A DNA stretch of 64,000 bases from the NCBI RefSeq assembly GCF_020382885.2, contig NC_058515.1:11825223-11889222 (forward strand). Direction: 5' to 3'. This document shows positions 25,520 to 38,438 of this stretch, one piece after another. Made by a program: the position numbers and the translations under genes. Origin of the DNA: Scatophagus argus (taxonomy: Eukaryota > Chordata > Actinopteri > Scatophagidae). The notes beneath the pieces are model-generated. The model was not told the origin of the DNA. It was given only the letters and a program-made list of their open reading frames with translations, and did not search any database. The stretch's first letter is position 1, and each line of letters opens with the position of its first letter.

Positions 25520-26503
25520 ATTGGTGAGATTTCTGCTAAACTTAATGCACTCGTTATCAAAGTACACTGATTTCTTAGGGCCCTAAAGTAGGTTGAGCTT
25601 TGCAAAGAATCGCCCTTGCCAAGGCAGCACAGGTCCTGGAAGGCATTTTGACAACATGTGTTATGAGCATGAACAAGAGATTATACTGTAAACATGTCAC
25701 AATAGATCAAAATGAATATGTCTTTGTTCCTCCTTCTATGAAACATTTTATTCATGACTCCTAAAACTGTATTTACACATAAGAACATGAACATAAACAG
25801 AATGTCTGTAGGCTTGTAGTCATAATGTTGGTGTGTGGTCAGTTTGTGTTCACTGGTTACTGAGGCGCATGCTGTGATGTGAGCATTCGTTGATAAGAAG
25901 TCAGTGCTAACACCACCCCTGAATAATAAAAAAGCCCTGTCATTGACAACAAAATAAAATTGTCTTTTTCTTTCTGATCTGCAGCACATGCTTCAGCTAC
26001 GAGTGTTTAAATTAATTTAGGAAATGCCGCCCAGGACCTGATGTGTGCTGTTCACACTGTTTGTGTAGTTGTAAGGACAAAAATGTTTTTGTTGATGGTC
26101 ATTAATTAAAGAATGTTTAAATTGTGCTTTTGTCCAGTGCCGTCTATCCTTGTCACTATGTGGCTCGAACTCATTTTCTACATGCCCACTGTTCACAACC
26201 TCACTTCACATCTGTATCTTTTGGGGCTCCATTCTTTTCATTTATTTCTACTTGTTATGGTTATTGTTTCAGGAGTCTCATTTCATATCTAAAATGAATA
26301 AAACGACTTTACATCATTCCATACTCCATATTTATCTACACTGACAAAGGTTTGATGGTGCAGTGGTATGTGAAATGATATTTACCAAGTAAAATAAGTA
26401 AAAAACAAAACAAAACAAGATTTAACAGTTGACGTTAGCATAAAAGCCCAAATTTAGGTAAACGAGACATGCTACATAATGAAAACAAGCAAAAAACGGT
26501 ACC
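25520..26503. other. Spacer between pfdn2 and the tRNA gene
   Basis: AT-rich spacer with further AATAAA matches near 25921 and 25953 that could serve longer pfdn2 transcripts. No gene is recognised. Confidence 0.55.
26491..26496 (-). terminator. Pol III terminator of tRNA-Ser
   Basis: Six consecutive T on the minus strand, eight bases past the tRNA 3' end. Confidence 0.85.
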
Positions 26504-26585
26504 CGACGAGGATGGGATTCGAACCCACGCGTGCAGAGCACAATGGATTAGCAGTCCATCGCCTTAACCACTCGGCCACCTCGTC
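26504..26585 (-). tRNA. tRNA-Ser (anticodon GCT)
   Basis: On the minus strand the 82-base sequence begins GACGAGGTGGCCGAGTGGTT (A box) and contains GGGTTCGAATCCC (T arm and B box). The acceptor stems GACGAGG and CCTCGTC pair. The anticodon loop CTGCTAA places GCT at 26552-26550, decoding AGC and AGU serine codons. There is a long variable arm, as expected for tRNA-Ser, and no intron. A run of six T (26491-26496, minus) shortly downstream is the Pol III terminator. Confidence 0.97.
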
Positions 26586-27183
26586 TTGATGACTTCATGA
26601 AATCACTACGTCCTTAGTTAAAGTAAAAAATCATTGTATTGGTAAAATTGGTTTAATATTGTAATTGCTTTAATTGTCTTGAGCTCACGTAGACTAGTGA
26701 AACAAAATTTTATTCTACTCCGTAAATATTAGCACCACCTCAGCTAACAGCTAGCCTACGAGGAAGTGCAAAAGCCCTTTATGCTGCCGCTAAAGGAACT
26801 TCGTTGCGCCTTTACTCTCTGTGTTACGGTTATTACGCATCTACATGCGCCGCTGTCGCAGCAGTAGGCGCATGAGTGTTAACAACTGATTTGTGTTTTG
26901 ATGGAGATCTCGGAAACTGGAATCGTTCCGCCGTTTTATTCGTGTTGTCTAGGGCCGTATGAAAACCTGGCGCAGCGTTGCCACCAACCAGCAAAATATG
27001 CAGTCAAGTATTCGTTTCATTTCCAGACGAATAGGCTGCCGTGCTAGCATCATGATAGCGATGTAGGTAACGTTAGCTGGGGCGCTCGGACAGAAATAGC
27101 CAGCTCTCAAGGAAACGGCAGCCTGCTCCGGTGTGTGGATCTGCTTTACGTACAGTAATTAGCCAGTTTGCAGCTTCTCTGGA
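26586..27183 (+). promoter_or_regulatory. Upstream region and 5'UTR of b4gat1
   Basis: The 598 bases between the tRNA and the b4gat1 start become CpG-richer from about 26760 and contain no good TATA box, as expected for a broadly expressed gene. The exact transcription start cannot be read from sequence. Confidence 0.45.
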
Positions 27184-29008
27184 ATGCATCTCTCCAAGAA
27201 ATGTTCCGCCTTCAAAGTGGTGCTGAGTGCTCTGCTGATAGTGGCGCTCCTGCAGCTCATATACCTGTCTTTCTTATCAAAGTTTCACGGTAAGCAGCAG
27301 CGGTACCGATACTCTGAGCTCTTTGGAGGCTCTGGGGGAAAGAAAAATGGACACCCCGAGAAAAACTCGCGGAAGGAGCGTCTGAGATACTCGCTGTCCA
27401 CTGGTGGGATCTTTGACAACAGTGGTCAGTACCGGGTGTACAAGAACTTGATCAAAAGTGATTTCACCACGAATCAGAAACCAGGATCCGACCGTAGCAC
27501 CAATGTCCTGGCTCTAGCCACACACACAACCATCAACAACCTGCATCACCTGGAATCTCTTCTGGAAAGGTGGCAAAACCCTCTCTCTGTGGCCATATTC
27601 GCACATGGACAAGATGTCAAGTTTGCCACAGCTCTGGTCTATGCACTCAGCTTCTTCTGCCCTCAGATTCAAGCCCTGGTGGACTTCCACTTGGTCTGCC
27701 TCTCAGGGGAGACGGCCAGTTTCCCTGAAAAGGACCATGAGCATTTTGCAGGACTTGAAGACTGTGGTTCTGTGTTCTCCAGACTGGAGGCCCACAGAGA
27801 TAAATACAAGAACTATGCCATCAGCGGAAACATCTCCTACCCCAACAACCTTCTTCGTAATGTTGCCAGAGGTGGCACAGACTCCTCCTACATTCTGGTC
27901 ATTGACATCGACATGATGCCAAGCGCCGACCTGCATCAGCAGTTCCTGGCCATGATCGTGAAGCGTGAGCCTGCCAGTGATGAAGTATTTGTCTTACCTG
28001 CCTTCGAGATCCGCCATGACAGGAAGATGCCTGCCACCAAGGCAGAGTTGGTTCAGCTCTATCAGGTAGGTGAGGTCCGGCCGTTTTATGAAGAGCTGTG
28101 TCCTCGCTGTCAAGCCCCAACCAACTACTCACAGTGGGTTAACAGCCACGTCAGGGAGACAGGCACACTGGAGGTTGCCTATACGCTCACCTGGGTGGAC
28201 CCCTGGGAGCCTTTCTACATCGGGCCCCACACTGTACCCCTCTATGATGAGAACTTCAAGCAATATGGCTTCAATCGCATCAGCCAGGTTTGTACAGTTT
28301 GGAAATGTGTGTGTGAAATACCTTAGAAATCTAAGTTTGATTAGAAAAAAATGAAAACTCCAGATCCACATACCAGCTGTTTAAGACTGTGGCATTCAGT
28401 TGCAATTATCAGAAGTACACTTTCCAGCATGCGACTCCTTCACAGAGAGGTTTTTTTGGCTTTTGCATTGTCTCAGGTCACAACTCAAATTTATTTCCAG
28501 CACTGATTTGTGCACTGTATGTTTTCTTGATTAATCAGCGAACCTTTTGGCCTGTCAAAGGTGAATAACAGTAAAGGAAAATTGTTAAAACAAGAAGGTG
28601 ACATGTTTAAATTGCTTTTGTGTTTTTTTTAACAACCAATAGTTTTTTCACTTTTGCATTATATGGATCCAGTATTTCTGGAGCTTGACCCATACTAAGG
28701 ACTAAAAGTCAGAATATCTCTGCCTCTGCTGCTTCAGTTTTGTCCATCATTCATTGTCTACCGTCTCATCTACTTCCATGTCTGCTTTCTCCTCCTGTCC
28801 ATCCATCTCCCTCCAGACCTGCGAACTCCACGTAGCCGGATACAGGTTCTCGGTGCTGAGCTCAGCCTTTGTGGTGCACCGGGGCTTCAAGATCCAGGGG
28901 GAGTTCCACGCCAAGAAAGATGAAGAGAACAAACGCAACCGACTTCTGTTTCGCAGCTTCAAAGAGGGCCTGAAAACCAAATATCCATCCTCCACCCGAC
29001 GATGCTGA
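27184..29008 (+). CDS. b4gat1: Beta-1,4-glucuronyltransferase 1
   Basis: B4GAT1 is a Golgi type II membrane enzyme. It adds the glucuronic acid that primes LARGE1 to build matriglycan on alpha-dystroglycan. Two exons, 27184-28287 and 28817-29008, join in phase to give 431 residues against 415 in human. Seen: a short cytosolic tail, a membrane anchor at about residues 12-31, a variable stem, then the GT49 catalytic domain. The DxD metal-binding motif is IDIDMM (Asp241 and Asp243). Strongly conserved blocks include SYPNNLLRNVARGG, LVQLYQVGEVRPFYEELC, WEPFYIGPHTVP, QYGFNRISQ and the C-terminal KYPSSTRRC. The single intron sits right after RISQ. Human B4GAT1 lies near RIN1, and a RIN gene is 26 kb away here. 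No defect is visible. Confidence 0.97.
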
Positions 29009-31500
29009 GACAACTTGAGCACCATAAATCCTGCCTCCACTGCTCCCAAATGGAATCAGTCTTCTGCAGAAATAACAGACGTTCATTTTTATTTTAAACA
29101 GATTCAGCTGCCAGTCAGGCTCTCCATGCCCAAAATGTCCTAGTTTTTCTATGATTCAGTGTGATGATGGCACAGTAGGAGTTTAGTCTAATCCAACTCT
29201 GGGTTTGCTTCAACTCCCTTTGAAAATGAGCAGCAGAGAAATGTTCTCTGGGGATTTCTGACAGCATCCTGCTAGTTGGGACTGAAAGGAAGAAATGATC
29301 ATGCCAGACTGGAATTCTGGCTGGAAACTCAAGAGACTACTGTCCTCTAAAAACCATGGTATTTGACTGACCTAAATGTTAAAGCATGTGAGGTACGTTT
29401 TCTATTTTAAAACATTTCTGAGCTTGTGACTGTAAGACTATATATTACTATATAGTAATATATTACTATATACGCTGAGAGACAAATGTCCTTATTTCAC
29501 ACGAGGTTTCGAATTTCATGACAGCTGATAACAGTCCAAATGAAATCACAAAGAGTCATCCCCTTGTGCAGTCAAACAAACAGACTGTCAGAATATCCAG
29601 TCCAATATTTATTATTTTTCTAATCACCAGAATCAGTGTTTTTTATTTTGTGATTGCCCATAAAATTAATTAACCATTTTGGCTCTGATGTAGCCGCCTT
29701 TCTTTCTGTGCATAGTCACTAGTAAAAACACTTACCAAATAAATGTAGTGGAGTAAAAAGTACAGTATTTGACTCCAAAATGTAGTGGATTGGAAATATA
29801 AAGTAGCAAAAAATACTCAAGTAATCAAGTCAGTACCTCAGAATAGTGCATGGCTAAATTGTGCTAAATTGTTACACTCCATTAGTGGTTATTGTAAATT
29901 TTGACACTAAGATGTTCATTTTCACTGCAAATGTACATCGGTTCTGAATTTCGGTCATCTGTCACCTTGGCTAATAACTGATCTGATTACTAAATATTGT
30001 TTCATCCCTAGCCAATAGAAATGTCAGATTTGTAGTTAATAGGTTAATATTATTAAGGGGAAAGAAAAGGGATATTTCTGTACCAATGACAGAACTGTTA
30101 CAGCCTTCTGCAAATATAGTATAAAATGAAACAAAATGACTGGCTGTTTGAAAATAACACGTCCATCTATGTAGTTAAAGACCTCAAGGCCATCTGTCTG
30201 GCTAATGCAAAGATACGGTGCACAATCGTCATGCTGTAGTAGAAGATAAAATGTGCTATTTGCTTTCACTTGCTTGCTTAAATTCTGGCAGGGGTCTACA
30301 GAAGTGTTGCCTGATTTCAAACATTTTTACCAGATGTTTTCAGTTGGTCAGCAACAACTATGAAGGGAAACAAAATGGTGATTCAGTCTGACCGTCAACA
30401 TCAGCATCAGTGGGAATCAGCCCCCCCCCCCCCCCCCCCCCCCCCACTCTGAAGTCTTTATGAATATTGTGGCAGTGATGCACGCTGACCACCAGAGGGT
30501 GTCAGGCACTTGAGTGTTTTCAGTGTAAGTGATGTGAGTGTTTGAAACACTACAGCACAACACAGGCATTATACAACACCAGTGCTGCTGGGCGCTCGTG
30601 GGGATGGAAATTTGCTCTGCGCCACAACTGTCAGCACATTTCAAAACTTTCAATAACCCTGGGAGTCCTTGGTCTTGCAGCAGACTGTCAAAAGAGATTA
30701 TTAGCACAACAGAGCACTGGGAAACTTTACACAGACATTATACAACACTATTTCACCAAGACTGTGCAAAACTACTGTATTATAACACTGAGGATCTGAA
30801 GGTATATCATGTAGTTCTAGGGTTCCTACCTCCTTAAGAGCGTATGATGAGGTCAGGAATGTAGCATGACTAGTGGGTTGACTGATTAAAAAATACTGCA
30901 CAATCTAGATGTGAAACTCGAACAAAAGCAGCCTGTGTCGTCGAAAGGATTGCCGTGGAACTGTTTATCTCAACGCCACTAACGAGCACATTATTGATCT
31001 CACACATTTTTCTGTAACTTACTGGTACAAAACCACATACAGTATTAAACTCTGACTACGACTCGGGTCTGTTTAGTGTTTTAAGTGTTAAGTTGTTATG
31101 TACTTTTGGAGAGATTTAACTAATTTTTCCTTCCCCACTTGTAGTGTTCATGATATATTTATTGTCAAACTGGAATTGGTTTAACTATTTTTTATTGACC
31201 CCAAGCAAGAAACCTGTAGCACGAAATAATTTTTAATTTTGTGGGGAAAAACTATGGAACATGTTTTTGTTTTAGAATCACTTTAACAATCATTTTTATT
31301 ATTTTATTTTATTTAGGTATTTTTGGAGTGAGATTTCAACATATTACCCTGTGTGATGATGTGATGTGGTGCTTTATTTCTTGTGTTTTTTTCCCCTTTA
31401 CTTGAAAATGCTTTTTGTTTGTATTTTTTTTTCTTTTGTGTTCACAAAATACGATGCCTGATATGTGTTGTTGGAATTTCTATTAAACCGAGCGGATGAC
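29009..31500 (+). other. b4gat1 3'UTR and downstream sequence
   Basis: AT-rich, non-coding. Candidate polyadenylation signals are AATAAA at 29738-29743 and ATTAAA near 31481 with GT-rich sequence nearby, so the 3'UTR could be about 0.75 or 2.5 kb. A 24-base perfect palindrome lies at 29440-29463, and a 25-base C run at 30421-30445. Confidence 0.45.
30421..30445. repeat. Poly-C tract, 25 bases
   Basis: An uninterrupted run of 25 C on the plus strand. Length is likely to be polymorphic and uncertain in the assembly. Confidence 0.95.
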
Positions 31501-34500
31501 TTTTATTTGACCGATAAGTGTCAATCATTCGTCTGTTGTTCAAACTACTGAACAACAACCTCAAGTTGTCCGAAAGCTCTTTGAGCACTTGGAAACACAC
31601 AAATCCAATCAATTAACTTCACCGGAGGGATTTCTAATGACAAGTAATGTCAACAGTGTATCTCTGAGTATCACTTAAATAGCAGGTGGACAAGCTGTGG
31701 GCAGGAAAACAAAGAACCGCTGCGCTTAATATCTAAGAAACACGTTCCTAACAAACAAAACAAACAAAAGCAGATTCCACTCGTTTGACCTTAAATTGCG
31801 TGCAAAGACAAAAAACTACAAGGTATCAGTAGAAGTATCGTTCACCAAGCACTTGACACACTTGACATTAACCTGTGGTGTAACGAGGCTTAAGATGGGG
31901 GTTTAAAGGCATCCCTGCATCAGCAGCATGTGATGGGTGATTAAAGGGCGAGTCAGTCCAGCATCCAATTAAAAGTTCCTATTTAGTAATTAAGATCTGT
32001 ATTAAAGTGGACTTTGAGGAGTTTTCAGTCAGACTGCAGTTTGATACGGACTGAATTACTTGTCTAATCAAAGAGTTGCAACACCTGAGCAACCACCTAA
32101 TATTCCTGTTGAGTATTTTACTATGTCATTTTAAATGTCTTTAAGACAAAAGCGGGTCCTAGAAAGTTGAAAATGAAAAACATTCATATCTGTTTACCTA
32201 GCTTTAAAGTTGCCCAATCGTTGGCCATCTGTTGACGAAGTACAGCACGTGTGACATTCGGCACTTGACTGGCCAAGGCGCGGTAGCGTTTTATGGCTAA
32301 GCCTTCATTACCGGGCTCAGTAATGAAGCAGGCGCACGAGAGCCAGTAGCACGCAAGTCCATGCTTTGGCTTTAGACCAGCTTTTGTTGGGCACACCTGA
32401 TCATCATTCACCTATCCAAAGATCAGGCACTTTTGCTTTCTGCTAAATACATCGTGCCTTCTCCTTTGAATATGTACTCCAACCTCATAGCAAGTCCTGA
32501 GCAATATTGTAGGTATTTCTGTGGAAGATTATTAGGAAAGTTTTGTTATCGTATCGTATTGTATTGTTATCCAACTTACTGACAAATCCAGTTTTACCAA
32601 ATCAGTCAGCATCATTTTTTCACCTTTTTCTGACTACTCTGCATTTTTGAAAGAAAATCAGCTTGGTTAGTCATTAATCATGAACCACTGGCATCCTTCC
32701 CCCTCCCCAAAAAAATACTGCCCTACAAAGACGTCATGTTTCATGTGTTTCATGTTCATTCTCTTCTTTCCTTCTGCCCACCCTGACCGGGTGTTAATAA
32801 TGTGGCAGAAGGTGCAGAAATGTTATCAGGGAGTGGCTTGTGGGGATCAGGACAGGCAGGTTTGGTGAGGTAAAGTGGGGTTTATATCGACAGCTTTGGG
32901 GAGTGGAGGCTTTTCTGGGTCAGAGGAGCTTTACGACATAAGCAATTAGTGCTGCCCTCTCTTGTGTATGCTAGCAGGAGGGAGGCATCCCGCCATCTAG
33001 ATTAGCTGGCCTGCTAAGGCCGGGAGAACTCTGCGTCTTCTGGAAGGTGGAGGGAACCAGCTGGAGGGCGAGATGAGCAGGCGGCAGGGGGTTTCTCCAG
33101 AGAAGGGGGAGGAACAGGCGAGGGCAATGAGAGCAAAGGGTCAAAATACAGACGCAAATATACAGGCCCTTCTGGGTCAGCGAATGGGTGATAAATGAAG
33201 GACTCGGTGACCCACACTGATCAAAGGAATTTGCAAAATGAAACATAAGTACAAATGAAATGGTTGTTTGCCCCCTGCAGCATGTCTAACAGCAGTTTGG
33301 AGAGAAAAGAACTATAGGGGATGTTTATGCCACTCAGCTTAACATCAGTGATTTGGTCTAATGAGCCACTTGACTGGAAGGATTTGCAAGTGATTAGGCC
33401 AAATGGTTTAGAGGAGTGCTTGAAGAGTTCCTTACAATTATTGAATAAATGATTTGTTAAATGTCTGAAAGGGGATTTATAATATAATATATATAATAAT
33501 ATTAGAAAAATAAATAAAACAGCCTATGTGTATGTGCCACATTAGAGCTGTGTGTTGGAGAGTTTAAACAATAATACACAGTTAAAAATTAACATTTTAA
33601 AGCAAGTCTAAAGTACATCTTCCCCTGCAAGTTAAAACAAATGTTTGTTATGAACAGCACTTGATGCACATTAATGTCTTGATGACTTTTTGATTAATTG
33701 ATAAATCGAATGCTTGTTGAGTATAAAAAAATCACCAATTTCAAGGTGATGTTTTCTAACTGTTTATTTTGCAAGATAAGATATAAGCAGCAAATAGTCA
33801 CATTTGAGAATAATGAAACAGAATGTTTCATGTTTCTGCTTGACTTAAAAAGCTTCATTATCAAATATTAATTTATTATGCATATTAGAACATTTAATTT
33901 TTTGTTCTAAAAATGTCACAAATAGGAAAATGAAATGCCTGTCACAGTTTTGGTTTGACCTCATCAAATATCTGGTTTTGTCCAAGTAGCATAACCCAAA
34001 ACAGAGAACCAGAGCATTTTGAGAAGCTGAAACCACAAGAAAGTTTTTACCTGAGCCAAACTAATACTGGATTTTCCAATGCCAACCACAAAATAAAGGA
34101 GCAAGAAAAAATTCTGATAGAAATACATGATATATGTGTACACATACACACATTTTTTGAAATGTGGTTCTCAAACACTTGAGGGAAAAATATGTAAAGC
34201 AGGCAGGATTCATTTTTAGAGCAAACATAAAATTCTAAATTAGCAGAATAAATTATAGAATAAATTAGTTTTCATATTGGTGCATATCAGACAACATACA
34301 GGATAACAATACCAAAACCATGTGTGACAGGCTAATACTGGGCAATACTTCAGCTGATCGATATAACAGTCGGGCTGCAATTTTTACTTATTAAGTGACT
34401 TCAACGACTACAACTTCAAGGCCCTTTTTGAGTCCCCCACCCCCATGTTTTCTTCCTTTATGACCTCCCCACCCCCGACCTCTTCGTTTCCTCATACATG

Positions 34501-37500
34501 TGATGCGTGCAATGCTATACTTAATTACACACAGGTCTGTCAGCTGCGTTCTTTCTCGATGACACAACCAGAACAAGAGATTGTAACCCCACGCAGAGCA
34601 GCATGTCGCCCTCTGAGATGCAGCCATCCGTTTCACTTAAACAAGTGAAGGCTTAACTGCCATCAATGCCAGCTTCGGAAGAAGTTTACCTGTCTGCTTA
34701 CTGGAAAAAAATCCTCTCAGGCAAAGGGCACGCATATCGCTCTGCCTCTAAACCTGGTGTTCTTGGACGCCCAGGCTGCCCGCATTTTAAATGAATCCTG
34801 CTCAAGCCAGACTATCCAGGCTGGAGGACAGAAGTAATGAGACGTGACATGGCCCCGGGGAAAGAAAAGGAGGCCTAACAGATATAGGTAATCCTTCTCA
34901 CCAAGCTAGCGCCTCTTAGCCTCCCACCCCTGCTGTCACATGAACCCAGCGGGAAAACACACACACTAGACATATAGACGCAAACATACACACACAGGTG
35001 AGTAATCGTTCTAAGTAATCATGCTTGCATTTGAATGGTGTCATGCTGTGCTGCTGGACATTTAAACACACACACACACAAAGTGAAGCACTACAGCATA
35101 ACAACACACACTGATTTACAGTGGCTGCCATGTCCAGATTGAGTTAATGCTGCATCGATCGATGCACTAATACAGGGTTCATTTATCACAGTCATTCAGT
35201 AGCAGATGATGGAAGCTATGATACAATTACTCCAATGTTTTCACAACACAAACTGGGTGTGTGCCAACAATGTCTCAAAGATTACCTGAAGGATTTCAGT
35301 GATATAATTACGCCTTGCTGCTGGTGCCATAACGAACAAACTGAATATGGATGCAGATGTGGCCTACCTCTTACTCTGGATCATATACTTAGTATAGCAG
35401 AAGTAACACAGGAGATTAAATGAAATCTTAGTCGAGCTTGACTTAACAGCGCAACTTGACAAAATCAATATAAGTTAGCAGTGAGGGACTATTTGTTTTC
35501 ACTACTTGGACACAGTGTGGCCCAAATCTAATACACACACCATCCTGTGCTTGGAAGGTCATGACAAAGTTCATATCAGTGGCACCCCCATGCAGCCATG
35601 TAGCTGTCTCTTACGACCCCGTGTTCCCGCCTTGACCCGCAAGTTCCCTCAGAAAGACAAATGATCCGCCCAGCGCTTCTTCCCACCTGACAGCTGAGCG
35701 GCCGCTCTGTCGAGGCCCTGATCGCGTCAGCAGGCCGAGGATGGGCCGGGCTGGGTCAGCCTGACCAGAGGGGATCAGGGGGACGTAAGTCACCAAAGCA
35801 GGAATTAATGAGCATTATAGTATTAGGTAAGAATAAGTCCCACCTTAAATCCCTCAGGATTCCTAAACAACTCCAGTAACACCTGTTACATATGATGATG
35901 GAGGGAGGCAGAAGAAGAGGAGGGTTTATGCCAAAGACAGACAGTTTGATCATAATAATATGCAATATTCAAGGAAAATATAAAATGAAATCTCATGACT
36001 TTTTTTCATCAAAACATTTGTACATTTTACTGCTTTTTCATTTTTAATGTTTTTGAAAACCCATACATAATTTGTAATGCTGTTTGTGAAAGTTGCTGTC
36101 GTGTCGTTTCATGTCAGAAAGTCAAGTTGAACCAAAAATAAAAACGAGAGCAATAATCAAAGCTTTACTGAATGATTAAATTTACCCCTAAGAGCGACCG
36201 ATAAACTGATGAAAACGTAGATAATGAGTGACAAATCAGATATGAAACAAGGGTTTTGTGAAACTAACTTTCAAACTCCTAGTGATACTTCAGCAAGGAC
36301 TACACATGATTAAATACAGTGACAGTCATAAACTTTGATTTAAGTGTTTGCTACTGAACACCACAAATTCCTTTAAATCATCTAACTTTTATAAGTTTTA
36401 GATGAAAATGTTAATGTTGCTTTGGCCAAATTAATAAAAAAAAAATCACTACAAAACAGAGAGAACACATTTCTATAATTTCCCTCATCTGATTCTCTCA
36501 AACAAACAGTCAAAGGGTTTCCAAGCTTTGTTAAGTGTTAACAAGCCTCAAAATGATCCTCAGCCAATTACATCACTGAGTGTGTCACTCAGACAGTCAG
36601 CTCTTGCTATTAAAAGCTCTATGGAACAGGCGAACAAGAAAACAAATAATCCAGAGCAAGCAGTGATTTGCTGGGCTATTTTTTAAAGGCTTAAATTAGA
36701 GTTTGCCAGCTAACCGTGAGCTGGTGGTAAGCTGATCCTCAAACAGCGAACATGATACAGTTTGGGCGTGGTTCATTGCGCCGGAGGGAACAAAAATCCA
36801 CCGAAACATCTCGTTCTTCATACCCTGAGGTGTAAAAGAGCTTGCTGCTCTGACTCGCTTATTAGTTCACACAGGCGGCATTTATAATAATGTCACAGTG
36901 ACACAGCACTTCTTAAAAAAAAAGTCTCGAGTGACTCAGTGAACGAAACCGACCTCTTGATTGATAAACTTCTCTCTAAATCTATCTATCTGTCTTGATC
37001 CAAAGTTCTTGGGGTTAGACAATGTATGAAGAAGAGATCAACAGAAGTCTGTTATCTCCTGATACACATCTTGAAATGTTTTCAAAAGTGGACTCATTTC
37101 AACAAAAAAAAAAACAAACATTAACAATGTTTCCCTTAAACAAGACCTACACGCTGAAAGATGTATTTTAAAAGTAAGAAAAAATCAAGGTTACTGAAAT
37201 TCTGAGGTTGAGCTCATTTTAACTGCTTTACACAAACTGGTGTCAGTTTAAACTACAACACTGCATCATATTCTATATGATCATCACACATTTGTTGTGC
37301 TGCTGTCTTGCGGGAAAGATGCCTCTCTAAAAAAGTAGAATTTTCAAGGACTCAGAAACGACAGCCCTATTTTCAACTTTTCAGTTAATCCAAGAGGGTT
37401 TTAAATTGTTTATTTGGCATAAGAAGAAGTTTTCACTTTCAAATTCGTCTGCGATAACTTGATCACTAAAGTCATTTTTAAGCCAGAATGCCCAAAATTC

Positions 37501-38395
37501 TCACGTTTCAGCTTCTCAGATGGAATATTTGCTAATTTCAGTGTCCTTTTTGATGCCAAAACAGCAAAACAGAGACTTTAAATGCACTCAAGCTTTGCTC
37601 CAATAAGATCCCACCAGATCAAAACGCCTCAGAAACTGTTTATCGAGCAGAAGCTTTGAATATACCACAGCCAATAACACTGTAGATACTCGGAGTGGTA
37701 GGACATATTCCCACTTTATACACAATCAAATATATGTGCATATAACTTTAGCTTTAAACCTTGGTTTTAAAGTTTTAATGAAATGCCCCAATAGTGTTTG
37801 CTGAAAATTCAGTTCAAATTTACTTTTTTGTCACCTGTGTCAATTGAATCAAGAGATGTTCATCTCTCTCACCATACAGAGACTGTTGGTGAAGCAGTTT
37901 TTGTCGTTTGCATGACGAGTGCCCCCGGCGTGGACTGAGAGGTAAAGCTAACACACAGTATGTCGAGGACGAGGGAGGGGAGGATGCAGGGGGGATCGAC
38001 CTGTCTGAGAGGATGCGGCTATTGAGTTGCAAATGAGCTTGTAATTAGCCCTTACACATTTGCCTGGGGGGAATTAGTGTGTGTGTGTGTCATTGTGTGT
38101 TTTTTAACCCATTTTCCTTAGAATAGAAGTTGATGGTGATAAGCAGATAATACTAATTACTTCTCCTCCCAGTTGCTTGTTAATTGTGCTTGGTGTGGAT
38201 TTATACAGCATGGTAATACCCCCCCAAACACACACACACACATACACAGCTACACACACAGATGCAAGCCCCCTGCTTTGCCTGTTGGCAAAATCAACAG
38301 GTCATTTTTTTAAGCAGGAGGCTTCTGTGTAAGCCACTAATTAATTATGCCAAGTGGGGTTCCACAATGTATGGGTGCAGCCAATGAGGTAGTAT

Positions 38396-38397
38396 GC

Positions 38398-38429
<32 letters not shown>

Positions 38430-38438
38430 GTGTGTGTC
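38396..38438. repeat. (TG)n microsatellite
   Basis: Nearly perfect TG dinucleotide repeat with one C interruption. Confidence 0.9.

Noticed and set aside
30417-30707. Minus-strand frame beginning downstream of the poly-C run
   Set aside because: It ends in a poly-Gly reading of the homopolymer, with no homology.
35235-35423. Cys-rich short plus-strand frame
   Set aside because: The cysteine spacing looks like a zinc site, but there are no splice sites, no upstream exons and no recognised family.
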